In this document: positions 20,021 to 30,139 of the stretch, piece after piece
How the letters are laid out: each line of letters starts with the position of its first letter
Numbering within the stretch: position 1 is the stretch's first letter
Assembly (NCBI GenBank): GCA_011374625.1
Contig: DRPN01000080.1
Location: 1 to 37,774, forward strand
Length of the DNA stretch: 37,774 bases
Direction of reading: 5' to 3'
Source of the DNA: Bacteroidota bacterium
Lineage (GTDB): Bacteria; Bacteroidota; Bacteroidia; Bacteroidales; VadinHA17
Notes under the pieces: generated by a model
What the model saw: the letters and a program-made list of their open reading frames with translations, nothing else
The model's database searches: none
Told to the model about the DNA's origin: nothing
Translations under genes and position numbers: made by a program

Positions 20021-20214
20021 TTTTTGTTATATACTATTGTTCAGATATCTTTATTTGCAATGTTTTTAAATTCCCTCCTTATTTTCATCTTTTTTCCCTA
20101 TATCGCTTATGTGAATTGAAAAAGAAGTTTTTTTAACTTTTGTTCTTGAATTATTGCCGGGAATTTCGTACTTTCAGAAAATCAATTAACAGGCATCGGT
20201 TTAAGCGTTTACAC

Positions 20215-21267
20215 ATGTTGTCATTTTTTAAGAAATGGTTTGGAAACAAAGGCAAACAGGGCAAACACACCGGTTCTACCGACCCCGTTCTGGATCTCGG
20301 GCCTGCAGCTACTTTGGACGACTCATCAAAAAAAATTCCTAAAGCAGATATTCACCGGCTGATGATCCAAGCTACCCGCATTCGCAAGACAAAAGGATAC
20401 CATGAGGCGGTCCTGTTTCTCGAGGATCTTGCAGAATATTATTTAAAAGAAAGAAATACGGCACTGGTTACTACTGTCAATAAACTGGTGCCATATATGA
20501 AAAAAGACACACAGCTAACTTATGAAAAGGCCCGTCAGTGGTTACAGGATCTGATCGGTCGGTTGCCTGTCACGGATCCATACTTCCTGAATGTCCATAT
20601 AACGATGGCCGAGTTGCTGGAGGTGGAAGGTACGGACAAGGCCATAGAATATCTCAAAAAATTCCTTCAGGAACATCTGCCCTCAGCAGATACATACTAT
20701 CACCTAATCCGGCTGGCTGATTTCTACCGTAAGCAAGGTGACCTGAAACAGACAAAGAATTATCTGGAGCAAGCCCGACAATGGTGGGATACCAAGCTGG
20801 CTCGTTACCGCCTCATCAAGATGCTGCGCCGATGGCATCACAGTGCAGCCCTACTTTCTTTTGAAGGAAACGGCAGTAAAGACCCTGCCGATTTTCTCTT
20901 CCACCGTTTTATGGAGTTCGCCCTGGATATGGCCTGTGTGCTGGATCCGGTACAAATAGATGAGTTCCACAAAAGGAAAGACCAATATTACAAAGGCAAA
21001 CGGGGATTTTCCGGAACAAGCCAGTTTGAGAAAGCCATTGAATCACCGGCGTTGCCAAAGAATCGCGACACCCTAATCCGGGACATTTTTGGTTTTGTCT
21101 TTGAAGAAATGCCTCTGATGTTGGGCGTGCCTGAAAAACAGCTACATTTTCATCCCGGCGACCCCGAAAGCCTGGATGAGGTGAGACAGAAAAAACTATT
21201 TAGCACCCGCCCTTTTACCCGGTATGAAGAACTGGAAAAGAAAATCAGGAAAATCGTCGGTTTATAG
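20215..21267 (+). CDS. Hypothetical cytoplasmic protein with helical/TPR-like repeats
   Basis: ATG at 20215 (MLSFFKKWFGNKGKQGKHTG...). Helical repeat-like PYFLNVHITMAELLEVEGTDKAIEYLKKFLQEHLPSADTYYHLIRLADFYRKQGDLKQTKNYLEQA. Confidence 0.75.
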   Translation: MLSFFKKWFGNKGKQGKHTGSTDPVLDLGPAATLDDSSKKIPKADIHRLMIQATRIRKTKGYHEAVLFLEDLAEYYLKERNTALVTTVNKLVPYMKKDTQLTYEKARQWLQDLIGRLPVTDPYFLNVHITMAELLEVEGTDKAIEYLKKFLQEHLPSADTYYHLIRLADFYRKQGDLKQTKNYLEQARQWWDTKLARYRLIKMLRRWHHSAALLSFEGNGSKDPADFLFHRFMEFALDMACVLDPVQIDEFHKRKDQYYKGKRGFSGTSQFEKAIESPALPKNRDTLIRDIFGFVFEEMPLMLGVPEKQLHFHPGDPESLDEVRQKKLFSTRPFTRYEELEKKIRKIVGL

Positions 21268-21377
21268 TTTATGGCTAATAATTCCGTGTTAGTAGTTCCG
21301 TGTTCATCTTTTTATGTGTTAAACTTTATGCTCTGCGCTTTGAGTACCGTGTTCTTATTCTTTGTTCTTATAACTTC
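21266..21377. repeat. Degenerate 7-bp-periodic tract between convergent genes
   Basis: Reads in heptamers: AGTTTAT GGCTAAT AATTCCG TGTTAGT AGTTCCG TGTTCAT CTTTTTA TGTGTTA AACTTTA TGCTCTG CGCTTTG AGTACCG TGTTCTT ATTCTTT GTTCTTA TAACTTC; includes TTCCGTGTT repeated exactly 14 bp apart (21282 and 21296). Confidence 0.45.
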
Positions 21378-22321
21378 TTCAGTTCCTCTTCCACGTTCCG
21401 GTATATTTCATCCTCCACGTTATTCAGATCGCCTTTTTCAAAAGATTCTCCGGTAATCTTTTCGTACAGTTCTATATACCGTTGGGAAATCTCCTCCACA
21501 AAATCCGGTGTCATTTCCGGCACCTGCTGACCTTCTTTTCCCTGAAAACCGTTTTCAATCAACCATTCCCTGACAAACTCCTTGGATAATTGCCGCTGTG
21601 GTTCTCCTTTAGCAAAACGCTCTTCATAACCATCGGCATAAAAATACCTTGAAGAATCAGGGGTATGAATCTCGTCAATAAGGATGATCTCTTCCTTCCA
21701 TTTCCCGAACTCATATTTAGTATCCACCAGGATCAACCCTTTTTCGGCAGCCATTTCAGTACCCCTTTTGAATAAGGCCAGTGATAATCTTTCCAGTTCC
21801 TCATATTCATCTGCCGGTATCAACCCCGACCGGATGATTTCCTCTTTGGATATATCCTCATCGTGTCCGAAGTCGGCCTTGGTGGTAGGTGTTATAATCG
21901 GCTCCGAAAAACGCTGATGTTCTTTCATCCCTTCGGGCAGGGAAATACCACAAAGTTCCCTTTTTCCCAATCGGTACTCCCTCCAGGCATGGCCGGTTAG
22001 ATATCCTCTGACCACCATCTCTACTTTGTATGGTTCAGCCTTATAGCCAATGGTAACATTGGGATGCGGGGAAGAGATTTTCCAATTTGATACAATACCT
22101 GCTGTGGCATCCAGAAACTTCACAGCAATCCTGTTAAGCACCTGTCCTTTGTAAGGGATCCCTTTGGGTAAGATCACATCAAAGGCAGAGATTCTGTCTG
22201 TAACCACCATAACCATATACTGATCGCGAATGGTATAGACATCCCTCACTTTTCCCTCATAGCGGGAAGTCATTCCCTCAAAAGCAAAGTCTGTTTTCAA
22301 TAAAGCAACATCTTTTCTCAT
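21368..22321 (-). CDS. purC: Phosphoribosylaminoimidazole-succinocarboxamide synthase
   Basis: [79 protein letters not shown]. Confidence 0.96.
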   Translation of the reverse strand: MRKDVALLKTDFAFEGMTSRYEGKVRDVYTIRDQYMVMVVTDRISAFDVILPKGIPYKGQVLNRIAVKFLDATAGIVSNWKISSPHPNVTIGYKAEPYKVEMVVRGYLTGHAWREYRLGKRELCGISLPEGMKEHQRFSEPIITPTTKADFGHDEDISKEEIIRSGLIPADEYEELERLSLALFKRGTEMAAEKGLILVDTKYEFGKWKEEIILIDEIHTPDSSRYFYADGYEERFAKGEPQRQLSKEFVREWLIENGFQGKEGQQVPEMTPDFVEEISQRYIELYEKITGESFEKGDLNNVEDEIYRNVEEELKKL

Positions 22322-22342
22322 ATTTATATTTCATTAAATTAC

Positions 22343-23329
22343 TCATTCCGCATCTTTTTCCAAATCTTCTTCTTCCACGCTTTTCTGGTGGTTCTCCTTA
22401 TCATAGGCATCCACAATATCTTTCACGAGGGGGTGGCGCACAATATCTTCCTGACCAAACTGCACGATAGAGATACCGGAGATACCTTCAAGAATTTTTA
22501 TAGCCTGCAGCAATCCCGAATTCTTTTTCCGGGGCAGGTCAATCTGAGTAACATCACCGGTAACGATAAACTTCGAATTCATACCCATCCGTGTCAGAAA
22601 CATTTTCAGCTGGTTGACGGTAGCATTTTGTCCCTCGTCAAGGATCACGAAGGCATTCTCCAGGGTACGTCCCCTCATAAAAGCCAGTGGAGCGATCTGT
22701 ATGGTTTCATCCTCGAGATAAGTATTTAGTTTTTTAAAAGGCACCATATCCCGGAGGGCATCATACAGGGGTTGCAGATAAGGGTCAAGTTTATCACGCA
22801 CATCGCCGGGCAGGAAACCCAAATGTTCTCCGGCCTCGACAGCCGGACGGGTCAGGATGATACGACGTACTTCCTTGTTTTTCAGAGAACGTACAGCCAG
22901 GGCGATAGCCGTATAGGTTTTTCCCGTACCGGCAGGGCCGATGGCCAAGATTAGGTCGCTGTGGGAAGCTTCTTTCACCAAACAGGCCTGATTGACCGTC
23001 CTGGCTTTTATCGGTTGGCCATCCACTCCGTAAATGATCGTATCCTCCTGATCCTTTTTGTTTTTCACGGCAGAATAAGAGTCATCCAAAAGAGCACTCA
23101 GTTCATCTTCTGTCAACGTATTGTGATGGTGGATAAAATCAAGGATCTCCCGTATCTTCTCTTCAAAAGCATAGATCTCCTGCGGTTCTCCCACTACTTT
23201 TATCTCATTGCCCCGGGGGATAATCTTGAGTTTTGGAAAAGCACGGTTTATACGCTCCATGGCCATATTATGTACACCATACAGCATCATCGGATCAATC
23301 CCTTCCAAATATATGGTCTTTTCTGACAT
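22343..23329 (-). CDS. PhoH family ATPase
   Basis: Walker A AIGPAGTGKTYTAIALAV, RRIILTRPAVEAGEHLGFLPGDVRDKLDPYLQPLYDAL, FVILDEGQNATVNQLKMFLTRMG, VTGDVTQIDLP. Confidence 0.95.
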   Translation of the reverse strand: MSEKTIYLEGIDPMMLYGVHNMAMERINRAFPKLKIIPRGNEIKVVGEPQEIYAFEEKIREILDFIHHHNTLTEDELSALLDDSYSAVKNKKDQEDTIIYGVDGQPIKARTVNQACLVKEASHSDLILAIGPAGTGKTYTAIALAVRSLKNKEVRRIILTRPAVEAGEHLGFLPGDVRDKLDPYLQPLYDALRDMVPFKKLNTYLEDETIQIAPLAFMRGRTLENAFVILDEGQNATVNQLKMFLTRMGMNSKFIVTGDVTQIDLPRKKNSGLLQAIKILEGISGISIVQFGQEDIVRHPLVKDIVDAYDKENHQKSVEEEDLEKDAE

Positions 23330-23417
23330 ATAGGTTTAAGAGAATTATTACTTTTGTTTTTGCAAAATAAGAGTATTTTTTCAGGATGTTACTATTTTTT
23401 TGATACTTTTTGCAGGA

Positions 23418-24194
23418 ATGAATATAATTACACTAACCACCGACTGGCATCAAAGAGACTACTATATCGGAGCCGTAAAGGGAAAGATTCTTTCTCTTTG
23501 TCCCAATGCCCGTATTGTGGACATAGCGCATAACATCCCGCCTTTTCATCACCAAAAAGCTGCATTTATCCTCCGGAACATTTGGACTCATTATCCAAAA
23601 GGGACCGTTCACATTATAGGCATTCAGGCTGAAAGCAAGGAAAAACCGTTGATCATACAACACAGTGAACAATATTTTATCATGGCCGATTCAGGACTTG
23701 CCGGAATGATTTTCCCTGACGGACCCGAAGAAGTTTACAGGATTTCTTCCGACAACGAGGAAACTTTGTTTCCTGTTCTTGATAGGTTTGTCCCTGTGGC
23801 ATGCGCCCTGGCTTCCGGTAAGAAACTTAAGGATATTGGACAACCGGCCGGAGAACTGAAGACCACACATCCGGTACGGCCCGCCATCGAAGAAGGGTTT
23901 ATTACCGGACTGGTGATCTATATTGATTCCTATGGCAACGTTATCACGAACATTACGAAAGACACCTTCGAACGTGTCGGTGAAGGTAGACCTTTTGAGA
24001 TACATCCTGGCACCGGCAGCATTCTGTATCGTATCACACACCTGAATAAACACTATTACGAGACTCCGCCCGGAGATATCCTGGCGTTGTTCAATTCACT
24101 CGATCTGCTGGAGATAGCTATTTATCACGGCAACGCCGGCGAACTACTGGGACTTGACATCAACTCTACCATACGCATAATATTTAAAAAATAA
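23418..24194 (+). CDS. SAM hydroxide adenosyltransferase / SAM-dependent halogenase-like (DUF62) protein
   Basis: ITLTTDWHQRDYYIGAVKGKILSLCPNARIVDIAHNIPPFHHQKAAFIL; IDSYGNVITNI. Start 23418 preferred. Confidence 0.85.
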   Translation: MNIITLTTDWHQRDYYIGAVKGKILSLCPNARIVDIAHNIPPFHHQKAAFILRNIWTHYPKGTVHIIGIQAESKEKPLIIQHSEQYFIMADSGLAGMIFPDGPEEVYRISSDNEETLFPVLDRFVPVACALASGKKLKDIGQPAGELKTTHPVRPAIEEGFITGLVIYIDSYGNVITNITKDTFERVGEGRPFEIHPGTGSILYRITHLNKHYYETPPGDILALFNSLDLLEIAIYHGNAGELLGLDINSTIRIIFKK

Positions 24195-24208
24195 CTTCTA
24201 CATTATCC

Positions 24209-25021
24209 ATGAACAATTCACAGGAATTACCGGATTATCTCCAAGCTTTTGACAGGCTGGTACATATTATGGACGATCTGCGGGAAAAATGCCCCTGGGA
24301 CCGTGAGCAGACTTTTGAGAGTTTACGAAAGCTTACCATCGAGGAAGCTTACGAACTGGCGGATGCCATCGTAAAAAAAGATATGGAAGAGATCAAGATC
24401 GAGACCGGGGATCTCCTGCTCCACATTGTTTTTTACGCCAAACTGGCACAGGAAGAAAATGCTTTCACGCTGGCCGAGATAATCAATACGCTTTGCGAAA
24501 AGCTGATATACCGGCACCCACATGTATATGGAGATACAAAGGCCAACACTGCCGCTAAGGTACTTGAAAACTGGGAACATTTGAAACTGAAGGAAAAAAA
24601 CAACAAGAAACATTCTGTCCTTTCGGGGGTGCCCTCCTCTCTACCTGCTATGATCAAAGCTTTGCGTATTCAGGAGAAAGTCAGTGGAATAGGGTTTGAT
24701 TGGGAAAACAGGGAAGACGTTTGGAAAAAACTGGACGAAGAGATCAGGGAAGTTAAAGAACAAGCCGCAGATAAAGAATCCTCTCTACAGAAAGAACAAC
24801 TGGAGACCGAATTCGGAGATCTTCTTTTCTCAGTCATCAATGCGGCACGTTTGTATGGAGTGGATCCCGAGGTCGCCCTGGAGAGAACCAACGCCAAATT
24901 TATCCGGCGTTTCACGGAGATGGAGAATATGACACGGCAAGAAAAAAAGACCTTTTCGGATCTCTCCCTGAAAGAAATGGACGCTTTGTGGGAAAAAACG
25001 AAAGAGAACGAAGATCACTGA
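24209..25021 (+). CDS. mazG: Nucleoside triphosphate pyrophosphohydrolase MazG
   Basis: CPWDREQTFESLRKLTIEEAYELADAI..EIKIETGDLLLHIVFYAKLA; second MazG domain EEIREVKE...EFGDLLFSVINAARL. Confidence 0.95.
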   Translation: MNNSQELPDYLQAFDRLVHIMDDLREKCPWDREQTFESLRKLTIEEAYELADAIVKKDMEEIKIETGDLLLHIVFYAKLAQEENAFTLAEIINTLCEKLIYRHPHVYGDTKANTAAKVLENWEHLKLKEKNNKKHSVLSGVPSSLPAMIKALRIQEKVSGIGFDWENREDVWKKLDEEIREVKEQAADKESSLQKEQLETEFGDLLFSVINAARLYGVDPEVALERTNAKFIRRFTEMENMTRQEKKTFSDLSLKEMDALWEKTKENEDH

Positions 25022-25064
25022 AAAATGTTAGCCGGCAGCGGGGAGGATCGAAGAACAGGAAGAG

Positions 25065-26786
25065 TCAGAGTCGCTCCAGTTCATTTTTTAGGAAAAAAAT
25101 CAATTCACGGACATATGAGAGACTGAAATCAAAACGTATACCGGCGGCTTTATAGATCTCCGGGATAGGATGGGAGTACCCCAATGAGAGGGCATCCATA
25201 TATTGCCGGATGGTCTTTTCCGGATCAGACCGGTAATTTTTCCATATAGCAATGGCCCCGAGTTGGGCGATCCCATATTCAATGTAGTAAAAAGGCACTT
25301 CGAAGAGATGCAGTTGTGTCTGCCACGAAAGGCCCTGGTATTTCTCAAACCCACTCCAGTCTATGAGCGAGGATGAAAAATCTTTCATGAGCTTCATCCA
25401 GGCATTGTTCCTTTCTTCATGTGAATGTCCTGGATGTGTATATAACCAGTGCTGAAATTTGTCAATAGCAGCTATCCAGGGCAGGATATGTATGATCCCC
25501 TCCAATTGTTCTTTTTTTGCCCGTAGCAGGTCGTTCCTGTCGGGAAAGAACACATCCCACTGATCCATAGATATTAGTTCCATAGACATGGAAGCCAGCT
25601 CCGCCACCTCAGAAGGAAGCTCTTTATACTCAATCAGCCGGATCTCCCGGCTCAGCCATGAATGGATGGCATGACCTCCTTCATGAAACAAGGTTTCCAC
25701 ATCCCGGAGATTGCCTGTTGCATTCATATAGATAAATGGCAGGTTACTTTCATAGAGGGGATAATTAAAGCCGCCGGGTGCCTTATTTTTTCTGGAGTCC
25801 AGGTCGAGATACCCTTTCCGGTTCATGGCACGTAGCAGAGCTCCAAAGAGGGGATTGACCCTTGAAAAAGCTTCAGAAGTTTTCTCCACTAGCTCTTTTA
25901 CCTCATTAAAAGGCTTCAGCGGCGGCCTTCCCAGCGGATCATGTTTCAGGTCGTAAGGTCTGAGCTTGTCTGTTTTCATCAGTTCCCTGCGCCGGGTATG
26001 CATTTCTTCCACCAGTGGTATAACCGTCTGACGGATCGACTCATGGAATTCCTCACAGTCACTTACGTTATAGTCAAAGCGACCTAACTCGGCAAACCGA
26101 TAATCCCGGTAGTTATCGAAACCGGCGTTATGCGCCACCACAGATCTTTTTTCTATCAGCGTGGTAAATAATTTCTGCAAAGTCTCCGCATCCTCCAGTC
26201 GCCGTTGTGTGATCTTCAGAAAAGCTTTTTTTCTCAAGGCTCGCTCCGGTTCTTTAAGATAATTGGAAGCCTGCTGCAGGGTCAATTCTTTTCCGTCAAG
26301 GATCACAGTCATTTGTGAAGCGATCTTCCCGTATTCCTGTTCCAGCACCTCCAGCTCGGCCTTCAAAGGCACATTTTCTTCCCTGAACAGATCGTGGCGG
26401 TTTTTCACGGTACGGAGCAACACCTTATATTTCTCCCTGTCCAATTGCGAAGAGAGCGGATGAGACAGGAATTTTTCATCCAGCTTATCAGACCACCGGG
26501 AGATTTCAGGCTCGATCTCCGACACAAAGGTTTCAAACAACGCGGCATATTCCTTATTATCCGTATGACAGTTCATCCGGATGTACCGCCAAGCCAGCTC
26601 TTCTTCCAGCACAAAAGCCAGTTCACTACGGTCGGTAAGCCATCTTTCCATTTCTTCCGTCTTCCGTATATCCCTCTCTTGCAAATCATCAAACCAAGGC
26701 TGTACGTCTTCCCACCTGGTAATAATCAGATCGTCCGGAAGAAAATGTCTTTTCATCCGGGCGGGCTTCAACTCATTGTCCCTCAT
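25065..26786 (-). CDS. M3 family oligoendopeptidase
   Basis: Zinc motif FHEGGHAIHSWLS and M3 layout. Confidence 0.92.
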   Translation of the reverse strand: MRDNELKPARMKRHFLPDDLIITRWEDVQPWFDDLQERDIRKTEEMERWLTDRSELAFVLEEELAWRYIRMNCHTDNKEYAALFETFVSEIEPEISRWSDKLDEKFLSHPLSSQLDREKYKVLLRTVKNRHDLFREENVPLKAELEVLEQEYGKIASQMTVILDGKELTLQQASNYLKEPERALRKKAFLKITQRRLEDAETLQKLFTTLIEKRSVVAHNAGFDNYRDYRFAELGRFDYNVSDCEEFHESIRQTVIPLVEEMHTRRRELMKTDKLRPYDLKHDPLGRPPLKPFNEVKELVEKTSEAFSRVNPLFGALLRAMNRKGYLDLDSRKNKAPGGFNYPLYESNLPFIYMNATGNLRDVETLFHEGGHAIHSWLSREIRLIEYKELPSEVAELASMSMELISMDQWDVFFPDRNDLLRAKKEQLEGIIHILPWIAAIDKFQHWLYTHPGHSHEERNNAWMKLMKDFSSSLIDWSGFEKYQGLSWQTQLHLFEVPFYYIEYGIAQLGAIAIWKNYRSDPEKTIRQYMDALSLGYSHPIPEIYKAAGIRFDFSLSYVRELIFFLKNELERL

Positions 26787-26816
26787 TTTATTAAAACTTT
26801 TCGGGTGGTCTGTAAT

Positions 26817-27323
26817 CTAACTCTCTTTCTCTTTTCCTGTAAAAGTCTTATCCTGCTTCTTCTCTTCTTTTGGTTTCTCCGGGGTTTCCGTTTCTGAAGC
26901 AGATTTCTCCTCACTTTCTTCTGCCTTCTCTTTCTCTTCCGGGAAAGAAAGCATATCATTCTTCTGCAAAAGGTTATACCAGGAGATAATCTTTTTGATA
27001 TCTGAAACATATACCCTTTCCCGATTATAATCAGGTACAACTTCGGCAAAGTATTCCTTCAGCTCTTTGGGATCCGATTTGGGAGAAATGCTTTCTTTTC
27101 CATCTTCTTTATCAAAAATGGCTTTAAAGACCTCTTTCAAAGGAATATCTTTTTCATGTGTAAACACAGATATTTCTTCCAGCGAATTGATTTTTTCGGA
27201 AGAAAAAGCACTGGTTCTTTTCCCTGTTTCAATGTTTTCCACAATGATGGCGTTACGGCCATGAGCCACAAACTTATATAAACCCGGTTTCCCGGAGATC
27301 GCCATAATATCTTTCATATCCAT
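26817..27323 (-). CDS. DUF5606-type domain protein with acidic Lys/Glu-rich C-terminus
   Basis: MKDIMAISGKPGLYKFVAHGRNAIIVENIETGKRTSAFSSEKINSLEEISVFTHEKDIPLKEVF; tail EEKEKAEESEEKSASETETPEKPKEEKKQDK. Start 27323 (MDMKD) or 27329. Confidence 0.75.
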   Translation of the reverse strand: MDMKDIMAISGKPGLYKFVAHGRNAIIVENIETGKRTSAFSSEKINSLEEISVFTHEKDIPLKEVFKAIFDKEDGKESISPKSDPKELKEYFAEVVPDYNRERVYVSDIKKIISWYNLLQKNDMLSFPEEKEKAEESEEKSASETETPEKPKEEKKQDKTFTGKEKES

Positions 27324-27426
27324 GGTCAAATAAGTTTATTAAATCTATAAATACCAGTAAAACAAATCTAAACAATACCCACAAAGATAAAATGCTTCGG
27401 CAAAAATCCAATTTTTCCGGGGCAGA

Positions 27427-28146
27427 TCATTTCATTCCTCTTTCTTTCCTGATGGTCTCGTAGGCTTCATTGATTTTCTGGAATTTCTCTTTGGCAACTT
27501 TCTGGAGCTCTTCCCCCAGATAACTCACTTTATCAGGATGGTATTCGACAGCCATTTTACGAAAGGCTTTTTTTACCTCTTCATCGGTAGCTGTTCTGTC
27601 CAGGCCAAGGATCCTATAGGCGGCATCAGTATCCGGGACGAACATGGATTTAATGGATTGACGGTCTGTTTCCGACACGCCCATATTCCGGGCTATCAGA
27701 TCGATCATCTCCAGTTCTTTGGGGTGCATAATTTTATCGGCACCCGATAGTCCATACAGCAGATGGAGTAGCTGCAAGCGGCTGGGGTAGTCCAGATAAC
27801 GGCTGACCTGCATACTTACATCTTTCACGGGAATATTCTGTTTCAGTATATCCCGCAACATCATCACCGCATCTCTGGCTCTTTCCGACCCCATAGATCT
27901 CCTGAGGTACTCTTTGACATAGTCCAGTTCGGAGCGCACTACTTTTCCGTCGGCTTTCATGACAGCTGCCAGCAGTACCAGCAAACTGACAGTAAAATCT
28001 CCTCTGGTCGTCTGTCCGGGCTTTAACTGTTTTACTTCGGCGGCATTATCATAAATCGACCCGATCACGAATCCCAAAATACCACCCAGTGGTCCGAGGA
28101 AAGCCCAGCCCAAACCTCCGCCGATCCATTTTCCGTATTTTCCCAT
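27427..28146 (-). CDS. TerB-like plus C-terminal DnaJ domain protein (DjlA-like)
   Basis: Gly-rich N-terminal membrane segment, TerB-like region (VLLAAVMKADGKVVRSELDYVKEYL), J domain YRILGLDRTATDEEVKKAFRKMAVEYHPDKVSYLGEE. Confidence 0.88.
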   Translation of the reverse strand: MGKYGKWIGGGLGWAFLGPLGGILGFVIGSIYDNAAEVKQLKPGQTTRGDFTVSLLVLLAAVMKADGKVVRSELDYVKEYLRRSMGSERARDAVMMLRDILKQNIPVKDVSMQVSRYLDYPSRLQLLHLLYGLSGADKIMHPKELEMIDLIARNMGVSETDRQSIKSMFVPDTDAAYRILGLDRTATDEEVKKAFRKMAVEYHPDKVSYLGEELQKVAKEKFQKINEAYETIRKERGMK

Positions 28147-28153
28147 GTTTAAT

Positions 28154-28738
28154 TCAATTTTTTAACAAATCATTATGTATTCTCACTATCTGAGGTAATA
28201 ACATTCTTTTTCCGTCATTCACAAGTGTATAGTCAGCCCGTTGGCGGCGTTCTTTTTCGGTTATCTGGCTATGTATTCTTTTTCTGATCTCTTCCGGTTC
28301 CAGATTATCGCGGCGCATCAATCGCTGAATCCGTTCGCGTACAGGAGCATACACATTGATGACCCTATCCAGTAAGCGGTCGGCACCACTTTCAAAAATA
28401 ATAGCAGCCTCCTGAATAACATAGTGTTTACCCTGATGCTTTTGTACCCACAGCTGAAAATCCCTGAAGACCGCAGGGTGTATCAATCCGTTGATCTTTT
28501 CGCGCATGGCAGGGTCTCGGAAAAGTATATGCGCAAGATAAGACCTGTTCAGTTCTCCCTCCAGGTAAACTTCTTTCCCTAGCAATGCAGTAAGCGATTC
28601 CCTGAGTTGCGGCGAGCGGTTCATCAGCTCTTTGGCCTTGCTATCAGCATGATAAACAGGCACGCCAAGATGCTCAAACACCGAGCACACAAAAGACTTC
28701 CCGCTTCCTATTCCTCCCGTGACCCCTACTCTCTTCAC
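28154..28738 (-). CDS. coaE: Dephospho-CoA kinase
   Basis: GVTGGIGSGKSFVCSVFEHLGVPVYHADSKAKELM. Confidence 0.95.
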   Translation of the reverse strand: MKRVGVTGGIGSGKSFVCSVFEHLGVPVYHADSKAKELMNRSPQLRESLTALLGKEVYLEGELNRSYLAHILFRDPAMREKINGLIHPAVFRDFQLWVQKHQGKHYVIQEAAIIFESGADRLLDRVINVYAPVRERIQRLMRRDNLEPEEIRKRIHSQITEKERRQRADYTLVNDGKRMLLPQIVRIHNDLLKN

Positions 28739-29739
28739 TGTATCTTTTCAATTAAATACTCCACCCGTTCGGGATCAAAACGTACAGATTCGATATATTC
28801 CGGTTTTCGGGATAGATATACTTTGATCTTTCCTGACCGATCTTTTACAATATCCCTGTAATCCACCCGGGCGGTAAAAAACTCCGGCAAAACTTTCCTG
28901 TATCTGCTCAATCCCACATGAAATGTCACTTTCACCGTAGAAGGGAACAAGAAAAGTTTGACACTATCAGGTACGTTTATTTTTTCAACAGGAATTTGAA
29001 ACTCAGCCTCTGTAAACTGCTCCACCTGCACTTTTATTTTGACTTTTCTGACCGAGACTTTTACCTTTTTCTGCAACCGGACCGGCAGTGTTTTTTCAAA
29101 AGACTCAGCCACATCAATGAATTCCGCATGTTCCGTGTAAAGATTTTCCAACGTATCCAATATCCGGGCAGGTCCCGAAACCATTACAGAGTCGGGCTCT
29201 ACATGTATAGGACACTTATAGATAAATTGCCGCGCCAAGGTAATCTTTATATCAGGCAAAACAAGCAGTTTTCTTTTTACGAGGCTGTCAAAAACGAAAT
29301 ACAATGTATCCGGCCGGATGGCGGTAACATCGAGACTTTGCCCAAGCTGATCGTTAACCATCCCCCTCAAATAAGATGTCAGTAAATAAAATTCCCTGTT
29401 ATTATCTGTCCTCAAAGGTCGCAAGGGAAAAGACCTAATATCCACCCCCAATGACCTCAGTCGCGGTTTTAGTTTATATTTCATCAGGGTATAACCCAGC
29501 CCTTTCACCTGTAATATCAGATGATCCGGAAGATCATTAAGAATCACCCGGTTTGGGACACTATTTTTGAACCGTACCGGAAAAGAGAGGCTGGCCGTTG
29601 TATCCTTACTTAATTGATTAAATAACCAAAATATAGTAGAAAGCGCCAGAAAAAACAAAAAAATCACTGTGTCACGGCCAAATTTTATTCGTTTTATCCG
29701 ATCGCGCAACCAGTTCTTTATTTTCTCCAGCCGGTTCAA
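28735..29739 (-). CDS. YbbR-like domain protein
   Basis: N-terminal TM helix, YbbR-like repeats (VKGLGYTLMKYKL; VEPDSVMVSGPARILDTLENLYTEHAEFIDV); 4-nt overlap with coaE. Confidence 0.75.
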   Translation of the reverse strand: MNRLEKIKNWLRDRIKRIKFGRDTVIFLFFLALSTIFWLFNQLSKDTTASLSFPVRFKNSVPNRVILNDLPDHLILQVKGLGYTLMKYKLKPRLRSLGVDIRSFPLRPLRTDNNREFYLLTSYLRGMVNDQLGQSLDVTAIRPDTLYFVFDSLVKRKLLVLPDIKITLARQFIYKCPIHVEPDSVMVSGPARILDTLENLYTEHAEFIDVAESFEKTLPVRLQKKVKVSVRKVKIKVQVEQFTEAEFQIPVEKINVPDSVKLFLFPSTVKVTFHVGLSRYRKVLPEFFTARVDYRDIVKDRSGKIKVYLSRKPEYIESVRFDPERVEYLIEKIQ

Positions 29740-29748
29740 GACTATGGT

Positions 29749-30075
29749 TTATTTCTGTGGTCCCAGGTCTGAAGCATCTTTCAGCACAGCGCTCTTATCC
29801 ACCTTAACTCTGATATTGTCAGAAATCTCCAGGGTTACAGTGTTGTCTTTAACATCTGTTATTTTTCCGTAAATACCTCCTGTTGTAATTACACGATCAC
29901 CTTTCTTCAGGCTTTCACGGTAATTTTTCAGGTCCTTTTGCCTTTTTACTTGTGGTCTGATCATAAAAAGATAAAAAATCACAATAATTGCCACCAAAAA
30001 AAGCAAGGACATCATAGGATTTTGTTGTTGCTGACCACCTTGGGCCGTTGCAAGAATCATACTAAAGTAATTCAT
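29749..30075 (-). CDS. yajC: Preprotein translocase subunit YajC
   Basis: FYLFMIRPQVKRQKDLKNYRESLKKGDRVITTGGIYGKITDVKDNTVTLEISDNIRVKVDKSAV. Confidence 0.95.
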   Translation of the reverse strand: MNYFSMILATAQGGQQQQNPMMSLLFLVAIIVIFYLFMIRPQVKRQKDLKNYRESLKKGDRVITTGGIYGKITDVKDNTVTLEISDNIRVKVDKSAVLKDASDLGPQK

Positions 30076-30139
30076 TTTTGTTCAGTTTTAAATTATTAAA
30101 TTTAGTTATTATTTATAGTTTTTGGCTCTTGGTTCAAAG

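Noticed and set aside
21271-21456. 61-aa plus-strand ORF after the second TPR-type gene
   Set aside because: Falls on the heptamer-like tract and the antisense of the purC 3' end; no coding evidence.
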